Shown here: piece by piece, positions 32,305-43,469 of the stretch | How the letters are laid out: each line of letters starts with the position of its first letter | Numbering within the stretch: the stretch's first letter is position 1 | Origin: Branchipolynoe longqiensis | Taxonomy: Eukaryota > Annelida > Polychaeta > Phyllodocida > Polynoidae | Direction of reading: 5' to 3' | Length of the DNA: 64,000 nt | Assembly (NCBI GenBank): GCA_030323885.1 | Contig: CM059199.1 | Span: 42,531,347-42,595,346 of the forward strand | Notes under the pieces: model-generated | The model's input: the letters and a program-made list of their open reading frames with translations, nothing else | Told to the model about the DNA's origin: nothing | Databases searched by the model: none | Made by a program: the position numbers and the translations under genes

Positions 32305-33275
32305 TGGCCCATATGCATGACGCGCTGTTAGCATCGCGTGGTGTTAAAACCTAACACTGGGTAGCTATCACCGCCGTCGCGAAGTATGTCATGCCATATG
32401 TACGGGTGTCTAACTCCTTCATGTTAGCTAAACATGCAGTTATTATAGATTTGGGAAATCACTCTGAACATGTTCCCAGCGAGCACCGCTATTTGCCAAT
32501 ATTGCCGCCGATTCGGCGGTGGCGACAGCGTTAATATCGCTTCGATTATTGCTTTATTTTGACCAAAATTTGGGGGCGGTGTTAATATCGCTCCGATTTC
32601 TGGTTTAATTTAGCCAAATTTCACTTTTTTTGTATGTTATTCTGTTAAATAAAATTGGTCAAATTGGTCGTAATGCGAAGCATTACATTTGATGCGAGGG
32701 AAGGGAGAGACCCTCCCCCGCCGCTGTGGCGCTCCCTACTCACCTCGGCCGAGCCCCGGCTCGCTCCCCCCCCCGCTCCTGCCAGTCCTTTGTTCTGGCG
32801 CTCACTCCTCACCCGACGCCCGCTGCTCGCCTCATCTCATCCTCCCCTGGGCCGCCAGCATTCGCCCACATCACGCCTGTCGCCCCTCCCTCCTCCCTTA
32901 TTAGCCGCCCCGCGCCACTCAGGCACTCACCTCCCTGCCGTCTTCTGCTACCCTTCACTTTACATTCGACAATATTAATATCGCCGCCGATTTCGCGGCG
33001 GCGTTAATATCGCTTTTATTTTGGGATTAATTTGACCAAGTTTCACTTTTTGAGTAAGTTATTCTGTTAAATATGATAGCAATGAATAGATTTGGGCCTA
33101 ATTGGTACCTAACACCGCCCTTAAACCGCCTATGGAACTGGGTTAATGTACCCTAGTTTACGGTTGTGGTGTTAGCCCTATCACTGACTCTTGCATGCAA
33201 CTTTTCGCCGCTAAACTGAAAATCCTGGCCAATCCCGTTTTGGCTCGCTAATACCGTCTCATGCATACATGCCCA
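32305..33275 (-). mobile_element. Family O element, copy 1
   Basis: The ends are imperfect inverted repeats around TATGCATGA (GGCCCATATGCATGACGCGC at the left; the reverse of GTCTCATGCATACATGCCC at the right). The interior carries GCCGCCGATT/CGGCGGTGG palindromes with TTAATATCGC, and a segment complementary to the family O unit at 49430 (ATAGATTTGGGCCTAATTGG). A GC-rich block at 32690-32970 interrupts it and resembles 41140-41450. Proline-rich frames there are not genes. Confidence 0.68.
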
Positions 33276-33279
33276 GCAC

Positions 33280-35215
33280 ACACATATTCCTCCTGGCACC
33301 CTGCCACCCCTACCCGACTAGTCCACTTTTAGTACTCCAGTTCCCCACCCCAATGTCCCAAACCCATACAACTTCACCCCCATATTTCCACACAGAGAGC
33401 GCATCCCACACACCACTACAAGCCTAAGTCCTCATTTAAATTCCCCACATCAACACCACCACATCTACCAACCTTCTCGACAATTCCACACTCAGAATCC
33501 CAACTGCCTAAACCCCCCCACCCCCGTAATCCCAACCCCTACTCCATCCCCGCCACAAACAATCCATACCTACACCCCCACTCCCCCCACAACCCCACCC
33601 ATACAATTCACACCTGCAACTCCACACCCACAATCCACACCCCACACACACAACCCCACACCCTTCAGCACAGTCCCATTTCCACACCCACTTTCCAACA
33701 CGAGCACAATTCCACCTCCACAACCACACCATAACAGCCCCCACCCCCACCCCCCACAATTCCCCACCCACTGCTCCACTCCCACAACCCCACCACAAGA
33801 ACCCCACCCCACCAATCCGCAACTCCCACACTCCCCCATCTACTCCCATATTCTATAACCTCACCCCAACAACCACAACAACCCCACCCACCCTACAACA
33901 TGCCATGCCTCCCCCAGCTCTACAAACTCCACCCCACCAAAGCTCCACCGACCCACAATTCCCCACCCACTACTCCACCCCACAACTCCACCCCAACAAT
34001 CCCCACCCGCCCCCCATAATTCCCACCCACTCCTTCACCCCCACAACTCCAGCACAACAATCCCCACTCGCCCCCCATAATTCCCCACACACCCCTTCAC
34101 TCCCATAACTCCATCCTAACAATCCCAACCCGCCCCCCATAATTCCCCATTCACCCCTCCATCCCCACAACTCCACCCCAACAATCCCCACCCGCCCCCC
34201 CCATAATTCCCCATGCACTCCTCCACCCCCAGAACCCCACCACAACAATCCCCACCAGCCCCCATTATTTGCCACACAGCCTTCCACTCCCACCCTGACA
34301 ATCCCCAGCCGGGCCCCATAATTCTCCATGCCCTCCACCACCCCCACAACCCCAGCACAACAATCCCCACCCGCCCCCCATAATTCCCCACACACCCCTT
34401 CACTCCCACAACTCCACCCCAACAATCCCCCCCGACCCCCATAATTCCCCACACACCCCTCCACCCAACAACCCCAGCACAACAATCCCCACCCGCACCC
34501 CATAATACCCCACACCCCCCTCCACCCCCTCCACCCCCACAACTCCACCCAACAATCCCCACTCGCGCCGGATAATTCCCCATGCCTTCCTCCAGACCCC
34601 TCACCCCACAACCCCACCACAACAATCCCCCCCGCCCCCATAATTCCCCACACACCCTTCACCCCACAACTCCACCAACAATCCCACCCGCCCCCCATAA
34701 TTCCCCACACACCCCTCCACCTCAACACCCCACCACAACAATCCCTACCCGCACCCCATAATACCCCACACCCCCCTCCACCCCCTCACCCCGACAACTC
34801 CACCCCAACAATCCCCACTCGCGCCGGATAATTCCCTATGCCTTCCTCCCAGACCCCTCCCCCCCACAACCCCCACAACAATCCCCACCCGCCCCCATAA
34901 TTCCCACACACCCCTCCACCCCAACCACAACAATCCTCACCCTCCCCCCACAATTCCCCATGAACCCTTCCACCCACACAACCACATCCCAACAATCCTC
35001 ACCCGCGCCCCCCCACCCACAATTCCCGACGTGCTCCTCCACCCCCACAACCCCACCACAACAATCCCCACTCGCCAACCCCCACAACCCTACCGCAACA
35101 ACCCCCACCTCCCACAATCACACCCTCACACCAACTCGCAACACCTCTTCCCCTCCATCCCCACTCTCCACCCCACCCCCACACCTCACACCTCACAGTA
35201 CCCGAGGTGTACCAC
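33280..35215. repeat. C-rich minisatellite, about 62-bp units
   Basis: From about 33900 to 35100 units of roughly 60-66 bp repeat CCCCCCATAATTCCCCAC, CCCTCCACCCCCACAACTCC and AACAATCCCCACC (ATAATTCCC near 34015, 34075, 34140, 34203, 34380 and 34442). 33280-33900 is a more degenerate C-rich lead-in. Strand asymmetry is extreme: almost no G on the plus strand. The glycine/tryptophan-rich frame of 252 residues on the minus strand is a repeat artefact. The complementary strand has many GGGG runs. Confidence 0.93.
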
Positions 35216-35368
35216 CCAGCACACTGTGACATCAACCAAGTCCTGCCAGAATCTAGTCACACGGCCAGTAAGTGCGGCCAGCACAAACAGGTCCACACAG
35301 ACCCATCTCAGATAGCAATCGATTCAGGCCTCAAGGCAGAAGGGGATTGGCTGCATGGAGGGGGTGTG

Positions 35369-35680
35369 GGTTGGTTAGTTGTTGGAGTTAAACGTCCTCG
35401 CAACATCTTAGGTCATACCAGGACAGATACCAATGTGTGACAGTGCGCGCTAATGGTGACTTTATAGTGCTGCCCCACTGGGAACTCAGGCCGCCAGCAC
35501 CATTACCTGATATCCCCCTCAGTCACATTATCCTGACACTGAGCTAACCAGTCCTTTCCCTATCCTATTAAAGTAGACCGCCAGGCTAGGAAGTGACAAG
35601 TATCGATTTTATAAGCCATTGGCTTGGCTCGAACGAGAACCAAACTCTTGATTCTACTGATTCGGCTATTGCCCCCGGTA
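35369..35680 (-). mobile_element. SINE-A, full length, head type 1
   Basis: The minus strand begins with a mutated head (AATAGCCGAATCAGTAGAAT). The body reads TCAGTGTCAGGATAATGTGA and the copy ends AACTCCAACAACTAACC (35369 side). Confidence 0.85.
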
Positions 35681-35712
35681 GGGGGCGTGGGAAGAGCTAG
35701 TGATGTGTATAT

Positions 35713-35952
35713 ATAGTGTGGCCACTGGAAGACCAGGCCACCAGCACTATGACCTGATATCCCACTCAGTCACACTATCCTGACACTGAGCCAACCAGTC
35801 CTTGTCCTATCCTAATAATGCCGAGCGCCAGGCTAGGAAGCGACAAGTATCAATTTTTAAGTCATTGGTTTGACTCGACCAGGGTTTGCACCCACGACCC
35901 CATGATCTACCAACAAGGGAGATGGACGCTTAACTCATTCGACCATCCCGTG
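35713..35952 (-). mobile_element. SINE-A, head type 2, 3'-truncated
   Basis: The minus strand reads GGGATGGTCGAATGAGTTAA, then GTTGGTAGATCATGGGGTCG and the first two thirds of the body. It stops at GGCCACACTATA (35713). It lies directly beside the previous copy. Confidence 0.85.
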
Positions 35953-36090
35953 CAGTCGAGCTGACTACTTGACAGTATAATAAAGCAAATTACCGAAGTG
36001 TTTTCCTATCCAAATTTTTGGAATAATGTAGCCAAAACCTTAACCATACTTTCCATTCAACTCGTCTCGCCACACATACATTCTCACTGA

Positions 36091-36170
36091 CCGATCGTGG
36101 TGGACGAATCGGTACAGCGCATTGAGTTGAGTGTCCGTCTCCCATGTTGGTAGATCGTGGGTAGTACTAC
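36091..36170 (+). mobile_element. SINE-A chimeric head fragment
   Basis: The first 30 bases (CCGATCGTGGTGGACGAATC and GGTACAGCGCA) are head type 1. The rest (TTGAGTTGAGTGTCCGTCTC and TTGGTAGATCGTGGG) is head type 2. The junction falls after the A box. The body is absent. Confidence 0.75.
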
Positions 36171-36284
36171 TACTAGTAGTTGCGTATTCCAAATACTTGT
36201 TGTGGGATATTTCATGGTGCTTTGCTCAATAGCAGGATCACTGGCGTGGAGGTAGATTTACGCTTAAAAAATTTAATTTGTTAT

Positions 36285-36580
36285 TGACAAAGTATTTATT
36301 CTGCCCATAAGGTATAAGCTCCCATAAGGGTGCTTGTTTTCAATGCTGGACAGCTGTGATACTGGTTTGGTCTGGTCCGACACCCAGGAATGTTTACCTG
36401 TTCCTGCTTGGGCCAGCCTTTTGCGGCTTTGGGTGTTAGTAGTCTCTATGTTAGTTTTTTTGGTATTTTTCCAAAGTTTTTGTGTAACCTGTAAATGATA
36501 TCTTAGCCTACTATGTACATCTACCTGGATGACATACAGGCCTATGGAAGAGGATCCCATCCTATTATGATTTGCTACAG
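36285..36580 (-). mobile_element. Family E repeat, diverged minus-strand copy
   Basis: The complement contains TCCATAGGCCTGTATG, GTAGGCTAAGATATCATTTA and ACAGCTGTCCAGCATTGAAA, aligning with family E copies at 11335, 19985 and 52975. It lacks a clear A-rich tail. Confidence 0.65.
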
Positions 36581-36680
36581 CATCCTTTCACCCAAGACCT
36601 GTCCTTAGATAGTGCACCATTATGGCTCACATAGGTGTGAATTATGTTAGTCCATGTTTGCTAATATTTTTTTTGGCATT

Positions 36681-36935
36681 CTTTGTCAACAGCATTCTAT
36701 GTCGATGAACCAGTGTTTCACAACTGGTTCATCAAAGGCTGCGGTATGTGCTGCCCTGTCTGTAGGAAAGTGCATATAAAAGACCCCTTGCTACTTATCG
36801 GAAAGAGTAGCCTATGTGGCGGCAGTGGGTTTCCTCTAAAGAAATATGTCGGAATGACCATATGTTTGACATGCAATAGCCCATGATAAAAATCGATGTG
36901 CTCTAAAGGCGTCATTAAATAAAACAAACTTTCCT
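36681..36935 (+). mobile_element. SINE-D, 5'-truncated
   Basis: GTGTTTCACAACTGGTTCAT, AAGGCTGCGGTATGTGCTGC, AGTGCATATAAAAGACCCCT, CGGAAAGAGTAGCC and CATTAAATAAAACAAAC match, in order, the complement of 52203-52548. The head is missing. From memory this resembles a SINE widespread in molluscs and other marine invertebrates; a library search would confirm that. Confidence 0.85.
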
Positions 36936-37137
36936 TTTTTTCTATGTCAATGTCACAAACATCTAAATATTATGTTGGCCACAAACACTGAAAGAACTAC
37001 ATAATGAAAATAATTAGAACCTTCTTTATACCTAGGTACAGCAAGCACTGATATATAGCCTATAGGGCTATTGCAAAATGTGTCTTCATAAGAAGCATTG
37101 GCTTCCGGTGGGGAAGGGTGGGCATGGCGCTTTATAG

Positions 37138-37268
37138 TAGTTTGGTATGCGGCATTAATAGGATTGGACAAGGAAGGACTGGCTAGCTCAGTGCCAGCAT
37201 AATGAGACTGAATGGGATATAGTTTAGCGGTGCTGATAGCCCGGTCTCGCAACGGGACAACACTATAC
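37138..37268 (+). mobile_element. SINE-A body fragment
   Basis: GGTATGCGGCATTAATAGG, GACTGGCTAGCTCAGTGCCA and AATGAGACTGAATGGGATAT are the central body. Truncated at both ends. Confidence 0.75.
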
Positions 37269-37419
37269 ACCTAGTCAATAGTTCAGTACACATCCACATA
37301 ATTAAATCAAATCTTTGGTGAACTGTATTTTTAGCCAGCTCCGGCTTTGTGAATTGGCTACCTAAGCGTTGTTGGGTAGAGAATATGCAGGAATATGATG
37401 ATTGTGTGTTTCTTTGTTG

Positions 37420-37463
37420 TTGTTTTACGTCCTAGCAACATCTAAGGCCATATCAGGACGGGT
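37420..37463 (-). mobile_element. SINE-A 3'-end fragment
   Basis: GTTTTACGTCCTAGCAACAT and CATATCAGGACGGGT are the last 44 bases of SINE-A on the minus strand. Nothing else of the element remains. Confidence 0.7.
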
Positions 37464-37784
37464 ATGATGATTGTAAACTTACATCAAATTCATGATATAA
37501 CTGATAGTTATAGCATGACCAGTCTGCATCAGCAATCACATGTCATAGAGATATGGATCCATTAGGACTGTATGCTTACTATTATGTCAGCCCCCACACC
37601 CCAGGATAAATAATAAGTTCAGTGATGAAAACAAGCATTCAGCGATGAAAACAAGCTGTGATGCGACTTACTGGTGACGGTAAATAAACCATCCCCCCCA
37701 AAAAAACAATATGATATACTGTTATATAATTCAGTAAAACATTGTCCACTATAACTTATAAGTATAACATTTTTGGATTCGTTT

Positions 37785-38109
37785 TTTGTTGTTGGTTTAC
37801 ATCCTAGCAACATATAAGGTTATATCTGGATGGGTACCGACTTGTGACAGTGTGCATTCACGGCGACTTATAGTTCTCTCCCAATGGGAGACCAGGCCGC
37901 CAGCACCATGACCCGACAACCCACACTGTCACATTATCCGGACACTGTTTTTAACCAGTCCTTGTCCTATCATGTTAATGCTGAGCGCCATGCTAGGTAG
38001 GGACAAGTATCAATTTTATAAGTCATTGGTTTGACTCGGCTGGGATTCAAACTCCTGATCTTCCACATGGGAAGCCTAGGCTCTACTGAATCAGCCACCG
38101 CATCCGGTC
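37785..38109 (-). mobile_element. SINE-A, full length, head type 1
   Basis: The minus strand starts ACCGGATGCGGTGGCTGATT. The B-box region is AGGAGTTTGAATCCCAGCCG. The body ends TGCTAGGATGTAAACCAACA. Confidence 0.9.
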
Positions 38110-38164
38110 AACCTTTTTGGACAGAAGAGTAGCAGATTGTCTGTAGTGCCATGGAAATATATGT

Positions 38165-38167
38165 CTG

Positions 38168-38205
<38 letters not shown>

Positions 38206-38212
38206 TATACAA
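38165..38212. repeat. TA microsatellite
   Basis: Two blocks of alternating TA separated by GTA. Nothing else is in this short stretch. Confidence 0.9.
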
Positions 38213-38593
38213 GACTGGAGAATATGCAGTAAAAGACTCGTCGAATTGATCAGTAAGAAACAAAAAGAAGTTGTCAATTTTTACAATTTGTCTAGCACCA
38301 TGAGAGCATTCACTGCCGACTGCGCAGGTGTGTGGCTGTCATACGGCTGCGCTATATTGTACCTATCACCCGGCTTTGATACCTAATGCCATATTCCACT
38401 GGTGCTCCCAGTGACCTTCACCTTCACACCACTGTCAGCGCCGCTAATCACGTGCATTGGGGTCAGCGTAGCATTTCATCTAGCTGGTGGTTCCTTTGTC
38501 ACTTCCGGTTTACTAACAAATTGGTGCACGTGATTCACAGCGCAGGAGTGTTAAATGGTGTAAAGCGCTTTTATTCAATGTGAGTTCAAGTAT

Positions 38594-38650
38594 CGAGCAG
38601 TGGGACGTAGCTCAGGTGGTAGAGTGCCCACCTGTGAATATGTCGGTCAT
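38594..38650 (+). mobile_element. SINE-D head fragment
   Basis: AGTGGGACGTAGCTCAGGTG and GTAGAGTGCCCACCTG match the tRNA-like head of the full SINE-D copy (52548 end). Only the A-box half is present. Confidence 0.75.
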
Positions 38651-38669
38651 CCTAAAATTGATACTTTTT

Positions 38670-39013
38670 TTTTGGTACGTTAGTTGTTTAAGCAGGGGAG
38701 ATTTCAGTCGCAGACAACTGGGATTCCTAATTCCACTGCTCCTTGTGCTATCCTACTAATGCCGATCATCTGGCTAAGAAGTGACACGTATCAATTTTTA
38801 AGTCATTGGTTTGACTCGGCCAGGATTCGAACCCACGATCCCACGATCTACCAACACGGGAGACGAACACTCTAACTCATTCGGCCATCCCATCTGGTCA
38901 CTTCCTAGCCTGGCGCTCGGCATTCTTAGGATAGGCCAAGGAGCAGTGGAATAAAGAAGACCAATTATCCGCGATCGAAATTTCTCCTGCGTAATCAAAT
39001 AATGTACCAACAA
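38670..39013. mobile_element. Two SINE-A alternative-tail copies facing each other
   Basis: 38670-38895 is a minus-strand copy: type 2 head, first body half, then the alternative tail with GGTACGTTAGTTGTTTAAGC (plus-strand sense). 38896-39013 is a plus-strand piece of the same type lacking its head and ending TCAAATAATGTACCAAC. Together they form an imperfect inverted repeat whose arms carry the same body and tail. Confidence 0.8.
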
Positions 39014-39142
39014 AAAGAGAAAAGTAGGTGATGTTTACCTTTTGTGCTGAGGGGTCGTTAAACAAATAAACAAACAAAAAACAAAGATACTGTAGAAGTA
39101 TGCACAGATCTCTCAGACCTAGCAGCCGCATAGACAGTTACG

Positions 39143-39350
39143 TGTGCACACTCATGGCGATTTTATAGTGCTGCCCCACTGGGAGACCAGGCTGCCAGCA
39201 CCACGACATCATATCCCACTCAGTCACATTATCCTGACATGAAGCCAACCAGTCCTTGCCAGTCATTGGTTTGACTCGACCAGTGTTCAAACCCCATGAT
39301 CTACCAAAACAAGAGACAGACGCTCAACTCATTCGGCCATCCCGTCTGGT
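39143..39350 (-). mobile_element. SINE-A, head type 2, internally deleted
   Basis: The complement begins ACCAGACGGGATGGCCGAAT and jumps from CAATGACT to GGCAAGGACTGGTTGGCTTC, skipping about 60 bp, then continues to CACTCATGG. Its 3' end is missing. Confidence 0.85.
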
Positions 39351-39360
39351 TTTGTATGTA

Positions 39361-39479
39361 TGTGGTGTTCTCTGTGGCAGAGTGGTTGGAGTGTCTGACT
39401 TTTTTCTAGGTCGGACTCCTAATCTGAAGGTCAGTGGTTCGATTCCCTGTGACCCCACCTCTGCCAATTTGGATTTCAA
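39361..39479 (+). mobile_element. SINE-C copy, fused to SINE-A
   Basis: TCTGTGGCAGAGTGGTTGGA (A box) and AGTGGTTCGATTCCCTG (B box) around TAGGTCGGACTCCTAATCTG match 30430-30625. At GGATTTC it passes directly into a minus-strand SINE-A body, so one copy was cut by the other. Confidence 0.78.
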
Positions 39480-39691
39480 GCCACCAGCACCATGACCTGA
39501 TATCCCACTCAGTCACATGATCCTGATACTGCGCTAACCAGTACTTGCCCTATCCTATTAATGCTGAGCACCAAGATAGGAAGCAACAAATATCAAGTTT
39601 GTAAGTCAGTTGTTCGACTCAACTGGGGATTAAACTCCCAATCTCCCGCATGGGAGGCCTGCGCTCTACCGATTCAGCCACTGCGCCCGGG
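39480..39691 (-). mobile_element. SINE-A, head type 1, 3'-truncated
   Basis: The minus strand starts CCGGGCGCAGTGGCTGAATC. The B-box region is GGGAGTTTAATCCCCAGTTG. The body is read up to GGTCATGGTGCTGGTGGC. Confidence 0.87.
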
Positions 39692-39737
39692 TTAATTTCT
39701 GTAGAGCGAGTTACTTTGTTTCCTTCCATTAATATTT

Positions 39738-39846
39738 GTTTGTTTGTTGTTGTTTACGTCCTAGCAACATCTCAGGTCATATCAGGAAGGGTACCGACTT
39801 GTGACAGTGCGTACTCATGGCGACTTTATAGTGCTGCCCCACTGCA
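39738..39846 (-). mobile_element. SINE-A 3'-end fragment
   Basis: GTTTACGTCCTAGCAACATC, TACCGACTTGTGACAGTGCG and TAGTGCTGCCCCACTG form the 3' third of the SINE on the minus strand. Confidence 0.8.
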
Positions 39847-39849
39847 CAT

Positions 39850-41135
39850 CTTGCCTGGCACTTACGTGATCAGTATTTGCTTAGCATGGCATCTCCTATT
39901 GGCTTGTAATAGTTATGGCTTACTTACTCTTAATCACTTAGTACTTAGTACATATTTCTATTATCTATAACTCACTTCCAGTCTTTCTTGATATTCTTTG
40001 AGTATTCTGGTATTTCTTAGATCACTACTTTGGGTATTCCAAGCTTTCATGTTTATAGCTAATATACTTCTGTTGAAGCACCTACAGTTGGATCTATCTG
40101 TTATTAGCACAGGCGCCTCACAAGCTCTAGTGATGTTGTGTACAACAAGTACTAGGACTTTAGTTCGAGATATATATTGTCCAGGTTAGCCTAATGAATT
40201 TGTTGGCTACTATAGATACTGATGTAGCCGAAAGTCTAGTAGCCCGACTCTGATATAGGGTGTGTTCTGATAAATAAAGCATTTGCTTCCTACAGCTTTA
40301 TTTTTATTTTTATTTTTATTTATTGAGGCCAAAAGAAAGCTAATACATGGAATTGTAGAGCATCAAGGTCACTTGTGCAACCTGAGTCATGATGCCCTAC
40401 AATCCAGCCCAGATGGTGCTTAGAACTATTTACATATCAAATTAAGTGATTTGCGAATTTTATGGATGATGAGATGGGTGATATGAGACAAGAGAGAAAA
40501 CCAATGAAATAACAAAATAAAAAACACACACAAAAACACATGAACCGCAACAGATGTACAAATAGCAATTTGATGTTCTAAGAAATAGTACATAACAGTT
40601 CACAGGTCCAGATTAACAACTTCAATAAATCTAACAGTTTCATTATGAGGTCAGATTTACCAACAAACAATCTCTCCTGAATTGAGTAGCACAATCGCTT
40701 GATATGAACTTTTACTGTTTGATCTAAAAGGTCCTGCAAAGTTGTCAATATGTTCACAGTCGTACAAAGTGTATCAGTTTGTATGAGAGGGGAATGGCAT
40801 GGAGGGGGCGGGGGGTGTTCAGTCAAGTATCATTCATATAATTTCATAAACTCTTGAAATTTCCCAATATATTTTAGGTTCTGTATTAACATGTTGATGT
40901 GCAATAGATCGGGGGTGGACATGGGTCTGGAAAAGTAGTACAATTTGTATGAACGTGAAAATATTGAAAACTTTGGATGACCCCTGATGCGCGACAAGGA
41001 AGGAAGAGGAGGCGAGGGTGGAAGAAAGCACATTTATTGGGTGCTCATATATACAGGATGGTACAGGTTAATGTCTGAATAATGCAGGATAACAGGATAA
41101 TGCAGGTAATAAAAAGGTATATATACAGGATAATG
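39850..41135. other. No gene recognised; possible retroelement 3' end
   Basis: TTTATTTTTATTTTTATTTA at 40302-40321 followed by TTGAGGCCAAAAGAAAGC could be the A-rich 3' end of a minus-strand retroelement (AATAAA-type tail) with UTR to about 40420. 41055-41150 has three or four short ACAGGATAATG repeats. No coding similarity was recognised. Confidence 0.4.
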
Positions 41136-41139
41136 GAGG

Positions 41140-41450
41140 TCAAAAGGTTAAAGGTAATGAGCTCAGAGGGAGCCTAGGAGCTAAGAGAGTCTGGAGGTTG
41201 CGCCGAGGAGCCCTCCACCCTAGGAAGAGGAACGTTTTTAGGAAAGGGTGGGTGGCTGGAGAAAAAAGATCGGAGAGGCAGCGTGTAGGGAGGCTGGAGG
41301 GCGAGTGGCTGGAGGCGGCCAAGCAGGCAGGCTATAAGGGAGAAAAGGGCGGGAAATGATGCAACCGTCAACCGCTGGAGGAGGATGGGGGGGCCCTCCT
41401 TCCCTGCCTCGCATCAATCGCAATGCAAGCATTACGACCAAGTGTAACTT
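41140..41450. repeat. GC-rich segment resembling the family O insert
   Basis: The complement reads GTCGTAATGCTTGCATTGCG, TTGATGCGAGGCAGGGAAGG and a C-rich run. This parallels 32665-32720 (GTCGTAATGCGAAGCATTAC, TTGATGCGAGGGAAGG, CCTCCCCCG). Similarity beyond that is mainly compositional. Confidence 0.45.
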
Positions 41451-41454
41451 TGCT

Positions 41455-41712
41455 TTTTGTGTCGATTCAGTCAAGGAACGACATGGACAGGAAGTGCATA
41501 ATTATAATCAAAGTTATCTGTGGGTTTTTTTGTCGCAGCGAAACAATAGTGCCTGGGCCCAGCCCTATAAGGAGAAACAATAAGTAGTAGGACGAGATGT
41601 GGAAAGGTGTGATCATTGCTGGCTCGCCGAGAAGTGAGAAGAATCATCGAGTTGGAGACAGTGGGCGGAAGGGTGTGAAAGCCGACTGGCCAATCGCGTC
41701 AATGGAGCATGG
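41455..41712 (+). repeat. Dispersed repeat, copy 2 of 2
   Basis: Aligns with 180-418 through GCCTGGGCCCAG, AAGGAGAAACAA, GGCTCGCCGAGAAGTGAGAA, GGGCGGAAGGGTG and CCGACTGGCCAATC. No terminal structure recognised. Confidence 0.6.
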
Positions 41713-42140
41713 ACTCATCTGTCCATCCAAAGTGGAGTCGAAGGTACATTTGGAGGGGAGGGGGAAATGTGGCATTCCAACCAAATTAAATGCAATGCAA
41801 TCATTGCGGCCTATTTTCTTATTTCTGTCGATAGAGATAAACAAATCTGAAGTACTGTGTATGTGTTAGAGGAGAAGAGTGAATGCATTTTCTTTGACTT
41901 TCATCGAATTGCCTGCAATGAGTTAATGGATATCATTTTAAGATAGCTGGTCTTATGGATGCGTATTCTCAAACAAGACTATGGAGCATTATAAACCGAC
42001 TGAGTTACTAACAATTCTTTATTGCAGTGATTAACAAACATAACATGGTGAATGGGATAACTAATGCTGTCTTTTCATCCTGAAGGTTGCAGAACTTACC
42101 TATTGCGGATTGATAGGCGTGGGTAGAGTGGTGATATCAG

Positions 42141-42225
42141 GGAGCCTAGGTGGTGTAATGGTTAGCATACTGGCCCGGAATGCAAGATATGTGGGTTCGA
42201 TTCCAGCTCTAAGCACAATAATTTA
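42141..42225 (+). mobile_element. SINE-B head
   Basis: GGGAGCCTAGGTGGTGTAAT, GGTTAGCATACTGGCCCGGA and GTGGGTTCGATTCCAGCTCT form a well-preserved tRNA-like head. It stops after AAGCACAATA. Confidence 0.85.
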
Positions 42226-43469
42226 ATATCAATCTGCAGTAGGCGTGTTAACCCTAATTTTGGAAAGACTTCCTTAAAGTAGGTACTCCAAAGTGATTTT
42301 CTATTTTAATGTTTTAGTATTTAACATTATGTATGTGTATATATCTTTTAAATACGATTCCAGTGATATAAAATGTATATAGATCTCTTGAAAAGTTCTG
42401 AAATTATGAGGTTTCAAAGATTCATTTTTTCCCCTTATTTGTGCACATTTCCAAATTAGGGAAATCTAGGTTTTTAAGGCCGCAACACAAAAGCTATGTT
42501 GCATATAATTTGTCCAATATTAAAGAATCTCACTCTCTATAGTACAAATAGCAGGCTCCATCTTGTCCCCAGACCATTAGCTTTGTTATTCTTTCAGATA
42601 TTTCATGCTAAACTTGCTAAATTCCTTAATTTCTACTGAATATTATCAGGGTTAATGATACATTCTTTGAAACATCATAACTTTTGTTCTACTTAGATAA
42701 TCACCCTAATTTTTATTCCAAAATAATCAGAATCAAAAGGTCTATGATAGTACATGTTTTGAATTAATATGAGCCAAAAACTGAAAGTTCACTTTTATAG
42801 GCATGGCTAGCTGACCACAAGTCTAGGTTGCAAAGAATTAACTTTATTAAGATGATTAAACAGATTCCTTCAGGTGACAATAGGCTTCAGAAATGTCTTC
42901 AATCTCTGTAACCTTCCATACTCTTAAGTCATAATTGATGTGTGCCACAGCAAGCTTTTTGCTCCGACACAGAAGCTTCAATCAACACCATGTTCAACGC
43001 TCCGGTGCAGGAGAAAGGAAGACATGGTCACTTCTCAGACCAACCTTGCTGAGTATGATATAAATCTCAACCAAATATTGGTCTGGTTAGTTAGAGGAAG
43101 ACTTGAGCTTTCTGATGATATCATTTTCAGAACGATCCTTATTAATTTTCAAGGAGAATAAACATCTGAATATTTTCACTCTTTCTGTTCAATCAAATTA
43201 CCCTCTCAAAGACATCCATGCTTGATATGCTAATGAAGCCTGGTTTCTTGTTTATCTTTCATTGGTGGTTACTTTTAGCTCAGGTGACCATACTCAGCAA
43301 GGTAGCAATTTTAGGTAAGGGAGTGTCTAAGCCTGGATGTAAACAGATTGTGGCAAACATGCACAGAGCTGCTGATGGTACACCCAAATAAGTGTCCATT
43401 GACTCTAATGTATTGCATCATGTTAATTAAAAATCAATTACCCTAAACGAAAGAAGAATAGGCATTCAT
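42226..43469. other. No gene recognised
   Basis: AT-rich, apparently single-copy. TAACCCTAATTTTGGAAA near 42250 and ATCAGGGTTAATGATACATT near 42645 could mark an old inverted-repeat element of about 400 bp, but the match is too short to call. The 73-residue frame at 42940-43161 has no motif. Confidence 0.35.

Noticed and set aside
33970..34728. 252-residue minus-strand open frame rich in Gly and Trp
   Set aside because: It follows the unit period of the C-rich minisatellite, and other frames in the array are equally open. The sequence has no codon-position structure.
42150..42215. Possible tRNA gene (TGGTGTAATGGTTAGC)
   Set aside because: The same head recurs in at least eight SINE-B copies and lacks a matching acceptor stem.
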